From assembly GCF_001418135.1 (NCBI RefSeq), contig NZ_LIPQ01000233.1, positions 1 to 40,433 of the forward strand: a DNA stretch of 40,433 nt. The letters run 5' to 3'. This DNA comes from Streptomyces aureus (GTDB lineage Bacteria > Actinomycetota > Actinomycetes > Streptomycetales > Streptomycetaceae). Of this stretch, positions 33,662-40,433 are shown in pieces. The notes beneath the pieces are model-generated. The model was not told the origin of the DNA. It saw only the letters and a list, made by a program, of their open reading frames with translations, and did not search any database. The position numbers and the translations under genes are program-made. How positions within the stretch are numbered: position 1 is the first letter of the stretch; every line of letters starts with the position of its first letter.

Positions 33662-35635
33662 TCAGGCCTCCGCCGACTTCGACGCGGCATCGATGGCGGC
33701 AAGCGACTTCCGTACCTGATTGCGGTCGGTCGTGTACCAGAAGTCGGGCAGCGAGGCCTTCAGATAGCTGCCGTACCGGGCCGTCGCCAGCCGGGGGTCG
33801 AGAACCGCCACGACACCCCGATCGCCCGTGGCCCGTACGAGCCGACCGGCGCCCTGTGCCATGAGCAGGGCCGCGTGGGTCGCCGCGACCGCCATGAAGC
33901 CATTGCCCCCGGCCTCCTCGACGGCCTTCTGCCGGGCACTCATCAGCGGGTCGTCCGGGCGCGGGAACGGGATCTTGTCCATGACGACCAGCTGGCAGCT
34001 GGCCCCCGGGACGTCCACGCCCTGCCAGAGCGACAGCGTGCCGAAGAGACAGGTCTTGGGGTCGGCCGCGAAGTTCTTGATCAGCTCGCCCAGCGTGTCC
34101 TCGCCCTGGAGCAGGATCGGCAGCTCCGGAACGCGGATCCGCAGCTCCTCCGCCGCCTGCTGTGCCGCGCGCATCGAGGAGAACAGGCCGAGGGTCCGCC
34201 CGCCGGCCGCCTGCATCAGCTCGGTCAGCTCGTCGAGCATGTCGCCCCGGTCCCCGTCCCGCGCGGGGCGGGAGAGGTGCTTGGCGACGTAGAGAATGCC
34301 CTGCTTGGGATAGTCGAACGGGGAGCCGACGTCGATCCCCTTCCAGACGGGCAGGTCGTCACCCGTGGTGCCCTCCGGAGCGAGACCCAGCGACGCTCCG
34401 ACACCGTTGAAGTCGCCGCCCAGCTTGAGCGTCGCCGAGGCCAGGACCACGGACCGCTCCGTGAACAGCTTCTCGCGCAGCAGGCCCGAGACGGAGAGCG
34501 GCGCCACCCGCACCGACGCGCCGAAACGGTCGTGGCGCTCGTACCAGACGACGTCGTACTCCGAACCGTGCGTGATCCGCTCCGCGACACCGTGGACGGT
34601 CTCCACCGAGGCCATGGCCTGCTTGCGCACCGCGTCCTCGTCCTGCACCGACCGGTCCCGGGTGGAGCCCAGCGCCGTGATCACCGCGCGGGCGGCGTCA
34701 CGCAGCGCCATCAGGGCGTACGCGAGGTCCTCCGGGATCTCCTCCAGGCGCCCCGGAAGGGCCAGCTCCATGACCCGCTCGAAGCCCTCGGCGGCGGTCT
34801 GCAGCTGGTCGGCGACCTTCTCGTCGACCAGTTTCGCGGACCGGCGCACGGCGCGGTTGACCTGGCCGGGGGTGAGCTCGCCGGTGGCGACCCCGGTGAC
34901 CCGGGAGACCAGCTCGTGGGCCTCGTCGACGATCAGTACCTCGTGCTGCGGGAGCACGGGGGCACCCTCGATGGCGTCGATCGCGAGGAGGGCGTGGTTC
35001 GTGACGACGACGTCGGCGAGCTTGGCCCGCTCGCGGGCCGACTCGGCGAAGCACTCCGGCCCGTACGCGCACTTGCTCGCGCCGAGGCACTCCCGGGAGG
35101 AGACCGAGACCTGGGCCCAGGCCTTGTCGGAGACGCCGGGCGTCAGATCGTCCCGGTCGCCGGTCTCCGTCTCGTCCGACCAGTCCCGGAGCCGCATCAG
35201 GTCCTGGCCCAGCTTGCTGGTGGGCGCGGCCGCCTCGAAGGGGTCGAAGAGACCGTCCTCCTCGTCCTGCGGGACTCCTTCGTGGAGCCGGTGCAGGCAG
35301 AGGTAGTTCGACCGGCCCTTGAGCATGGCGAACTGGGGGCGGCGACGCAGCTGCGGGTGCAGCGCGTCGACCGTGCGCGGGAGGTCACGCTCGACGAGCT
35401 GGCGCTGGAGCGCCAGGGTGGCCGTGGCCACCACCACCCGCTCGCCCTGGGCCAGCGCCGGCACCAGGTAGCCGAGCGACTTGCCCGTGCCGGTGCCGGC
35501 CTGGACGAGGAGGTGGGAATTGTCGTCGATGGCCTCGGCCACGGCCTCGGCCATGGTGACCTGGCCGGGCCGCTCCGTGCCGCCGACGGCGGTGACGGCG
35601 GCGTGGAGGAGGTCGGGGAGGGATGGCTTCGTCAT
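33662..35635 (-). CDS. DinG/XPD-type ATP-dependent DNA helicase
   Basis: A 657-residue superfamily 2 helicase with an iron-sulfur cluster. Walker A is AGTGTGKS (46-53). The four cluster cysteines are Cys113 (NYLCLHR) and Cys183, Cys189 and Cys195 (SRECLGASKCAYGPEC). The DEAH box is in VLIVDEAHEL. Motif V/VI sequence includes GTLSLWQGVDVPG, KIPFPRPDDP and QGAGRLVRATGDRG. DinG proteins unwind 5'-tailed DNA and resolve R-loops and G-quadruplex structures (family knowledge). The start is ATG 35635 with GGAAGGG upstream. It sits beside lexA, but no SOS box was seen in the short space upstream of its start, which the siderophore gene occupies downstream on the same strand. Confidence 0.93.
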   Translation of the reverse strand: MTKPSLPDLLHAAVTAVGGTERPGQVTMAEAVAEAIDDNSHLLVQAGTGTGKSLGYLVPALAQGERVVVATATLALQRQLVERDLPRTVDALHPQLRRRPQFAMLKGRSNYLCLHRLHEGVPQDEEDGLFDPFEAAAPTSKLGQDLMRLRDWSDETETGDRDDLTPGVSDKAWAQVSVSSRECLGASKCAYGPECFAESARERAKLADVVVTNHALLAIDAIEGAPVLPQHEVLIVDEAHELVSRVTGVATGELTPGQVNRAVRRSAKLVDEKVADQLQTAAEGFERVMELALPGRLEEIPEDLAYALMALRDAARAVITALGSTRDRSVQDEDAVRKQAMASVETVHGVAERITHGSEYDVVWYERHDRFGASVRVAPLSVSGLLREKLFTERSVVLASATLKLGGDFNGVGASLGLAPEGTTGDDLPVWKGIDVGSPFDYPKQGILYVAKHLSRPARDGDRGDMLDELTELMQAAGGRTLGLFSSMRAAQQAAEELRIRVPELPILLQGEDTLGELIKNFAADPKTCLFGTLSLWQGVDVPGASCQLVVMDKIPFPRPDDPLMSARQKAVEEAGGNGFMAVAATHAALLMAQGAGRLVRATGDRGVVAVLDPRLATARYGSYLKASLPDFWYTTDRNQVRKSLAAIDAASKSAEA

Positions 35636-35685
35636 AGCCCTTCCACCCTACGGGGCGCCACTGACAGCCAAGGCACGCGCGCGTG

Positions 35686-37557
35686 TCACGCGAGCGGGTT
35701 GGGCACGGTCCCGTGGACGGCCGCGTGGGGTCGCTCGGGGCGGTCCCGGTAGCCGTCCAGGTGCAGACGGTTGCGGTTGAGGCAGAGCCGCTCGATCCGG
35801 GGGGTGAGGAGGTCGAAGAGCTCGAACCGTTCCTTCAGCTCGGGGAAGCGCGCCTGGTGACGCACGATCTCCGCACGGACGAGGGACCAGAAGTCCTCTT
35901 CCGGCACGCCGAGTTGTTCCTCGCAGAGCGGTGCCAGATAGCGGAAGACACCGACGAAGAGCCCCGAATGGATGAACTGGACGAGGAAGTCGGGCTCCTC
36001 GGTCAGGAGGACGGCGCGCACGTCGTCCGGCAGGGTGTCGTGCTCGGGAAGCGGCTGGGCGCTGATGTTGACGTCGTCGACGAAGTCCTTGATCGCCAGG
36101 CGTACGGGCACGTCCTCTCCGTCGTAGACGACGATGGCGTTCTCGCCGTGCGGGGAGAAGACCGTGCCGTAGCGGTAGAGGAAGTGCAGCAGCGGAGGCA
36201 GCAGCGCGGCGAAGAGGCGCTGGAGCCAGACGGCCGGAGCGAGTCCGGAGCGCTCGACGAGTTCGGCGACGAAGGCCCGGCCGACGGGGTCCGTGTGGAG
36301 CAGGGAGGCGAGGGTGCGGGCCCGCTCGCCCGGGGGCAGCCGCAGCGGTTCGCGCCAGATCGCGCCGAGGAGTTCCTTGTACTGGTACGGGACTTCGGGC
36401 AGCCGGTCGTACAGGGGGTGCTCGACGGTGACGGAGGCTACCTCGCCGAGGAGGATCACCCCGCACTCGTCGCGCAGGAACGGGTCGGCGTCGCGGAGGC
36501 CGTGGACCCAGGCGGTGACGGCCGGGGCGGCGAGGGTGCGTTCGGTGGGCAGGCCGCGCCAGACGAGGGTGTTGAGCACGGACAGCGGGAGTTTGACGGT
36601 GTGCCGGTCGGGGCGGCTGGTGTTGAGGAAGGTACGGACAGACTGCTGCGGCAGCCGTAGGTCGCCGTCCGCGAAGAGCGGGACGACGGTCCCGGCGGCG
36701 ATGGCCGGGGCGTAGAGCGGAAGCAGGACCTCGTCCCACTGCCAGGGGTGGACGGGCAGCAGGAGATAGCCGTCCGGTTCGTGGCCGCGGGCGGTCAGTT
36801 CGGCGCGGAACGCGGCGTGGACCTCGGGGTCGAGCTCCTGGGCGTAGAGACGGTCGGGTGTGCCGAGCCCGGACACGCCGCGGTAGGCGGCGAGGCGGTT
36901 GCTGACCGCGATCCACGGCAGCCGCGTCGCGCGGCGGGCCTCGGGTGCCCACTGGGCGGCATCGGTCGCGGAGAAACCGATGCGGCCCTTGTTGAGGACG
37001 AGCCAGGGGTGGCCGGTCTGGTGCCCTTCGAGCTCGGCGTAGGAGAGGTCGGCGAGCCGGGCGGCGGAGAGGGCGGTGTGGTCGAGGCGGGCGTCGGCGG
37101 CCAGGGTGGCGGAGAGCTCGCGGATGAGGTGGCCGAGGGTGGCGCCGTCGAGCCGGAGGAGGCGGCGGGCCCGGACCAGGAAGTCGAGGACGTCGGTCAG
37201 GGGCCGGCCCTCGTGGGTGATCGAGCCGGGGGCGACGTACCAGCTGTCGTAGGCGCCTCGGCGGGCACGGAACGTGAGGGTGGTGCCGTCGTCGAGCCGC
37301 AGGGTGTGGAGGTCCGGTTCGCCTGCCACCGGTGCGGGCTCGACGATCTCCTCGTAGGCGAACTCGGCGAGGGCCTTGGCGAGGAGCCGGGAGGAGGCCC
37401 TCGTCCATGCGGCGGCGTTCAGCTCGGGGGGCGCGAGCAGTTCAGGGGACGTGGGGAGTGCGGGCGCCGGCGACGGTTCGGCCCGGGAGGAAGGGGCGGG
37501 CGCTGTGGCGGACTGGGTGGGCTGTGCGGAGTCGTGGGGTGCAGGGGACATCGACAC
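35686..37557 (-). CDS. IucA/IucC-family NIS siderophore synthetase (second in operon)
   Basis: A 623-residue NRPS-independent siderophore synthetase, joining a carboxylate (often citrate or a succinyl derivative) to an amine using ATP. Conserved blocks are LPVHPWQWDEVLLPLY, SVRTFLNTS, KLPLSVLNTLVWRG, HGENAIVVYDG and the KDFVDDVNIS ATP-site segment. The first ~40 residues are a Pro/Ala/Ser-rich arm. GTG 37557 is chosen because GAGGAG lies five bases upstream; ATG 37551 is an alternative. It lies 61 bp downstream of the acetyltransferase gene. The 50-bp gap after it leads to dinG. It probably performs the last condensation(s) of the pathway; the product cannot be named from the sequence. Confidence 0.93.
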   Translation of the reverse strand: MSMSPAPHDSAQPTQSATAPAPSSRAEPSPAPALPTSPELLAPPELNAAAWTRASSRLLAKALAEFAYEEIVEPAPVAGEPDLHTLRLDDGTTLTFRARRGAYDSWYVAPGSITHEGRPLTDVLDFLVRARRLLRLDGATLGHLIRELSATLAADARLDHTALSAARLADLSYAELEGHQTGHPWLVLNKGRIGFSATDAAQWAPEARRATRLPWIAVSNRLAAYRGVSGLGTPDRLYAQELDPEVHAAFRAELTARGHEPDGYLLLPVHPWQWDEVLLPLYAPAIAAGTVVPLFADGDLRLPQQSVRTFLNTSRPDRHTVKLPLSVLNTLVWRGLPTERTLAAPAVTAWVHGLRDADPFLRDECGVILLGEVASVTVEHPLYDRLPEVPYQYKELLGAIWREPLRLPPGERARTLASLLHTDPVGRAFVAELVERSGLAPAVWLQRLFAALLPPLLHFLYRYGTVFSPHGENAIVVYDGEDVPVRLAIKDFVDDVNISAQPLPEHDTLPDDVRAVLLTEEPDFLVQFIHSGLFVGVFRYLAPLCEEQLGVPEEDFWSLVRAEIVRHQARFPELKERFELFDLLTPRIERLCLNRNRLHLDGYRDRPERPHAAVHGTVPNPLA

Positions 37558-37618
37558 GAGGACTCCTCGGAGTGGGAACCGCTGTGGGTCGGGCGGTGTA
37601 TAGAAGACAGAGGGTTGT

Positions 37619-38305
37619 TCACAGAACGTGACGGAGGGCGCGGTCACGCATCATGAGCGCCGCTCGCTTGTCAGGGAGGTCGACTTCCGCCGCATAGCGG
37701 AAGCCGCCGCTGAGGAAGGCCGAGACGGAGGGGGTGTTACGGATGTCGGGTTCGGCGACGACGCGGGTACAGCGGGGACGGTGGTCGAGGACGAGATCGG
37801 CGACGGCGCGCAGCAGTGTGCTGCCGACGCCGCGGCCCCGGTCGGTGACGCCTCCGATCAGCAGATGGATACCGGTGTCGTGGGGGCGCGCCGGGTAGTG
37901 GCGGGCGAGCGGGTCGAGGTCGGCGCGGTAGATCTCGAAGTAGCTCATGGGCGTGCCGTCGAGCACTCCGAGGCAGGGGACGCTGCGGCCGTCGCCCTCG
38001 AGTTGGGTACGGATGTGCTCGGCGGTCACGGTCTCGGGTCCGGCCAGTTCCCAGAAGGCGGCGACGGCGGGGTCGTTCATCCATCGGGCGACGAGCGGCA
38101 GGTCTCGTTCGAGACGCACGGGGACGAGCTGGAAGACCCCGGCGGACGTGTGGGCCGGGGTCCAGGAGGCGACGGAGTCCAGCAGGTCGCCGTCGAAGAG
38201 TTCGGCGTCGATGTGGCCGCCTTCGAGGAGGGTGACGAGCTCGTCGAGCCTCAGGTCGAGGGTGTCGTCACCGGGCGGGTCGGCCGGTGGGCGGGTGGGT
38301 GACAC
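37619..38305 (-). CDS. IucB/AlcB-like siderophore acyltransferase (GNAT)
   Basis: A 228-residue acyl-CoA N-acyltransferase of the lysine N-acyltransferase type used in hydroxamate siderophores (acetylates or succinylates an N-hydroxylated diamine). Family features are RWMNDPAVAAFW, the substrate motif SYFEIYRADLDPLARHY, GIHLLIG and GRGVGSTLLRAVADL for CoA binding, and AEPDIRNTPSVSAFLSGGF. The first ~50 residues are an extra N-terminal helix-like arm. GTG 38305 has GAGAGGAGAG seven bases upstream; a longer frame overlaps the upstream synthetase and is less likely. It is the middle gene of three. An N-hydroxylase and a diamine-making enzyme are expected upstream, outside the window. Confidence 0.9.
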   Translation of the reverse strand: MSPTRPPADPPGDDTLDLRLDELVTLLEGGHIDAELFDGDLLDSVASWTPAHTSAGVFQLVPVRLERDLPLVARWMNDPAVAAFWELAGPETVTAEHIRTQLEGDGRSVPCLGVLDGTPMSYFEIYRADLDPLARHYPARPHDTGIHLLIGGVTDRGRGVGSTLLRAVADLVLDHRPRCTRVVAEPDIRNTPSVSAFLSGGFRYAAEVDLPDKRAALMMRDRALRHVL

Positions 38306-38360
38306 GGTGTCGCTCTCCTCTCGGCGGTGCGGTCGGGGCGTGGGTTCTCCGAAGGCGGGT

Positions 38361-40433
38361 TCAGGCGCGAAGGGGGTTGGTGACGGTGACATAGACGGAC
38401 TGGGTGTCGACGGGTCCGACGAGTTCGTCCATGCCGTGCAGGCGGGTGAGGAGGTTGGCCTTGCTGCGGAGGGTCGCGGCTTCCAGGAGGCGGTGCGGCA
38501 GGGGTGAGCCGAGGCTGGTGGCGGAGGTGAGGAAGCTGCGGAAGGCCGCGAGCAGGACGCGCTCGTCGGCGAGGTGCTGGGCGCCGAAGGCGCCGATCAG
38601 GCCCAGGACGTTGTTGATGCCGAGGTAGTAGGCGAATCGCTCGTCGGTGACCTGGTCGGAGACGAAGGTGTCGCTCGCGGCGCCGATGCCGGGGAGGCGG
38701 CTCTCCAGCTCACTCCGGTGGGACTCGCGGAAGTAGTAGCCCTGGTTGTCCCGGTAGCGCCCGCCGACCGGCCAGCCGTCGGGGTCGAGAAGCACCAGGG
38801 TGTTCTGCTGGTGGGCCTCCAGGGCGATGCCGGCGTGTCCGTCGAGCCAGAGGACAGGGCGGACGACCTGGTCGAGATAGCGGAGGAACCACTCGGCTGC
38901 GACAGCCGTGGTGGGACGGCCGGTGCGGAGGGCGAGGCGGCCGATGACGTCGGCGAGGCGGGAGCGCATGGCACTGGTTCCCGGCCAGGGCCGGGGGGCG
39001 GTGAGGGAGGCGATGCATACGGCGTCGTCGCCGGGCCCGAAGGGGTTGTGGCGAATCATCAGGTCGAGGCCGGGGACGGGGGCGCCGTCCGGGGTGTCGA
39101 CGGCGAGCCACGCGGGGTCGCGGACGATGTCGAAGCCGGGGTGGGCGGCCTGCCATTCGTCGACGAGGCCGGTTCGGAGCAGCCGGTGGACCTCGACGCC
39201 GCGGTGGAGTTCCTTGCGGAGGTTCTCGCGGCGCGAGTTGGTGATGCGCAGGCCGAGGGAGAGCTTGAGCATGGCCCGCGCGCCGGGGCGGTGCACGGTA
39301 CGGACGGAGGAGGTGGGGTGCCACGGGCTGCCGTGGAGACCGAGGTCGTGGAGGAGGCCGGCGTCGAGGAGTGCGCGGATGTCGGGGCGGTGCAGCAGCT
39401 CTCGGGCCTGCCAGGGGTGGACGGGCAGGGGTGCGGTTCCGGCGGGGAGCGCGAGCCCTTCGGCGAGGCCGATGGCGAGTTGCTCGGCGCTGACGGGACG
39501 GCCCTGTTCGGTCCAGCCGGAGTCGGAGGCCAGGAGGGAGGCGTCGACGGCGAGCCAGTGGAGGGGGAAGGAGCCGTGCAGTTCGGGTGAGTAGAGCCGG
39601 GCCTCCGCGTCGGAGAGGCCTTCGCGGCTCTTGGGCGTGGGGTGGAGGGGGTGGCCGAGCAGCAGGGACTGTTCCGCGGCGAGGAAGAGGTCGGCGTCCG
39701 GGTGCGGTTGAGGCGAGCGGCGGCGCTCGGTGAGGAAGTCGGCGGTGCGACGGGCCGAGTCGGCGACCCTGCCGACGAGTTCGGTGCCCTCGGGGCGGCC
39801 GGTCTCCCGGCTGAGCAGGGCGGCCACGGTCACGGCGTCGACGGCGGGGGCCGTGGCGGGGAGGCCTTCGAGGGCGGGCGCGCCGAAACGGTGCCAGCCG
39901 GTGGGCGACCAGTAGCGGACCGGGACGAGGAGGGCGGTGCCGCTGGCGTCGAGGGGGATGCGCAGGGTGGTGGAGCCGGGGGCCGGCAGGTTCTTCTCGC
40001 GGACCCAGCAGCGGAGGAGGTTCTCGACGGTGGCCGCGTCGGCGGCGCGCTGCGGATCCGGGTCGTCCAGGGGGTCGGCGCCGACCGGGAGGTGCGGGTT
40101 TGGGGCGGCGTCGCTCAGCGGGTCGGCTCCCGTGGCCGGGCGGTGCGGTCGTGGGTCGTACGGGCCGATGTGCTGGCGCGGGACCGTGACATCGGCGTGG
40201 CGGGGTGCGGCGGCGCCGGGCTCCGTGACATCGCGCTCCGTGGCGCCGGGGACCGCGGAGCCGGGGTCCGTGGAGCCGAGGTCCGTGGAGCCGAGGTCCG
40301 CGGAGCCGGGGACGGTACCGCCGAGGTCCGTGGAACCGGGGACCGTACCGCCGAGGGCTGGGGCGCGGAGGTCACCGTTGCCGAGGTCCGAGGGGCGGAG
40401 GTCCCCGTTGTCGAGGTCCGAGGTGGGGAGGTC
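38361..40433 (-). CDS. IucA/IucC-family NIS siderophore synthetase (partial, start outside window)
   Basis: The visible C-terminal 690 residues of a NIS synthetase. The frame is open to the window edge with no in-frame ATG, GTG or TTG between 39834 and 40433. The internal GTG 39833 cannot be the start, because family-conserved sequence lies upstream of it (TVENLLRCWVREKNLP and VRYWSPTGWHRFG, near 39870-40060). Other blocks are PVHPWQARELL, SVRTVHRPGARAMLKLSL, NSRRENLRKELHRG, EAHQQNTLVLLDPDG and RDNQGYYFRES. Before the conserved part lies a low-complexity segment (40200-40433) of repeats such as LGSTD and LGGTVPGSTD. The stop is at 38361, 55 bp before the acetyltransferase start. This is the first visible gene of the siderophore operon. 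Confidence 0.9.
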   Translation of the reverse strand, partial: DLPTSDLDNGDLRPSDLGNGDLRAPALGGTVPGSTDLGGTVPGSADLGSTDLGSTDPGSAVPGATERDVTEPGAAAPRHADVTVPRQHIGPYDPRPHRPATGADPLSDAAPNPHLPVGADPLDDPDPQRAADAATVENLLRCWVREKNLPAPGSTTLRIPLDASGTALLVPVRYWSPTGWHRFGAPALEGLPATAPAVDAVTVAALLSRETGRPEGTELVGRVADSARRTADFLTERRRSPQPHPDADLFLAAEQSLLLGHPLHPTPKSREGLSDAEARLYSPELHGSFPLHWLAVDASLLASDSGWTEQGRPVSAEQLAIGLAEGLALPAGTAPLPVHPWQARELLHRPDIRALLDAGLLHDLGLHGSPWHPTSSVRTVHRPGARAMLKLSLGLRITNSRRENLRKELHRGVEVHRLLRTGLVDEWQAAHPGFDIVRDPAWLAVDTPDGAPVPGLDLMIRHNPFGPGDDAVCIASLTAPRPWPGTSAMRSRLADVIGRLALRTGRPTTAVAAEWFLRYLDQVVRPVLWLDGHAGIALEAHQQNTLVLLDPDGWPVGGRYRDNQGYYFRESHRSELESRLPGIGAASDTFVSDQVTDERFAYYLGINNVLGLIGAFGAQHLADERVLLAAFRSFLTSATSLGSPLPHRLLEAATLRSKANLLTRLHGMDELVGPVDTQSVYVTVTNPLRA
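40233..40433 (-). repeat. Degenerate coding repeats at the synthetase N-terminus
   Basis: Short in-frame repeats, 15 bp (GTGGAGCCGAGGTCC on the plus strand, encoding LGSTD-type units) and 30 bp (units like LGGTVPGSTD and SDLGNGDLRA), run to the window edge. Unit copies differ at a few bases, as expected for replication-slippage repeats. Confidence 0.8.

Noticed and set aside
37558-38360. Iron box (DmdR/IdeR) between the siderophore genes
   Set aside because: No TTAGGTTAGGCTCACCTAA-like sequence was seen in either gap; the operon promoter is probably outside the window.
38361-39833. Complete 490-residue synthetase starting at GTG 39833
   Set aside because: Conserved NIS sequence continues upstream in frame, so this start would truncate the protein.
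40115-40375. 86-residue Pro/Arg/Ser-rich minus-strand frame
   Set aside because: Alternative frame of the repeat-coding N-terminus of the synthetase, with no support of its own.

Overview
This window is chromosomal DNA from a Streptomyces or a very close relative. The evidence is very high GC with GC-rich third codon positions, an HrdB-type principal sigma factor with a lysine/alanine-rich N-terminal extension, a WhiH-type sporulation regulator, an nrdR-nrdJ pair, and lexA convergent with a dinG-type helicase. From memory, the order parE / serine protease / hrdB / whiH ... rnhB ... nrdJ-nrdR / lexA / dinG / siderophore synthetases matches the conserved core around hrdB in Streptomyces coelicolor (about SCO5799-SCO5825). 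No tRNA, rRNA, CRISPR array, insertion sequence or prophage was seen.

Layout. 1-1673 (minus): a NarL-type response regulator, cut by the window edge, and its HisKA_3 sensor kinase, overlapping by ATGA. 1771-3888 (minus): the type IIA topoisomerase B subunit (parE/gyrB2). 4322-4552 (plus): a small zinc-finger-like protein. 4667-7202 (minus): a secreted trypsin-like protease and hrdB, with a strong terminator between them and a candidate ECF-sigma promoter upstream of hrdB. 7580-15120 (minus): whiH, a fused ABC ATPase/permease, a Nudix protein with a C-terminal winged helix, a glycogen-debranching-enzyme-like protein and a DUF4192 protein.

15262-18303 (plus): a RecQ-type helicase with a C-terminal phosphoribosyltransferase-like domain, then a hypothetical protein that resembles a metal-less RadC/JAB domain. 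18365-20571 (minus): an orphan protein resembling the C-terminal part of UvrD helicases, rnhB, and a TetR regulator. The TetR gene is divergent from an MFS drug exporter (20705-22258, plus) across two near-identical 20-bp palindromes. 22313-25537 (minus): an ABC-F protein, a histidine phosphatase and an ADP-ribosylglycohydrolase, probably one operon. A second TetR gene (plus) diverges from it over another palindrome.

26263-26508 holds a 27-bp tandem repeat that seems to have grown out of the 3' end of the neighbouring DUF4937/YdbC-like gene. Next come an arylamine N-acetyltransferase (minus) and a TerD protein (plus). 28759-32332 (minus) is nrdR-nrdJ, the B12-dependent class II ribonucleotide reductase with its regulator; two putative NrdR boxes lie 31 bp apart upstream. 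lexA (plus) has an SOS box upstream and converges on a dinG-type helicase (minus). The right end (35686 to beyond 40433, minus) is an NRPS-independent siderophore operon: two IucA/IucC synthetases flanking an IucB-like acetyltransferase. The first synthetase runs off the window in an open frame with an unusual repetitive N-terminus.

Overall the window is mostly conserved housekeeping (transcription, topology, dNTP supply, SOS), with two drug-response-like TetR modules, a siderophore operon and several unstudied DNA-repair-like proteins.
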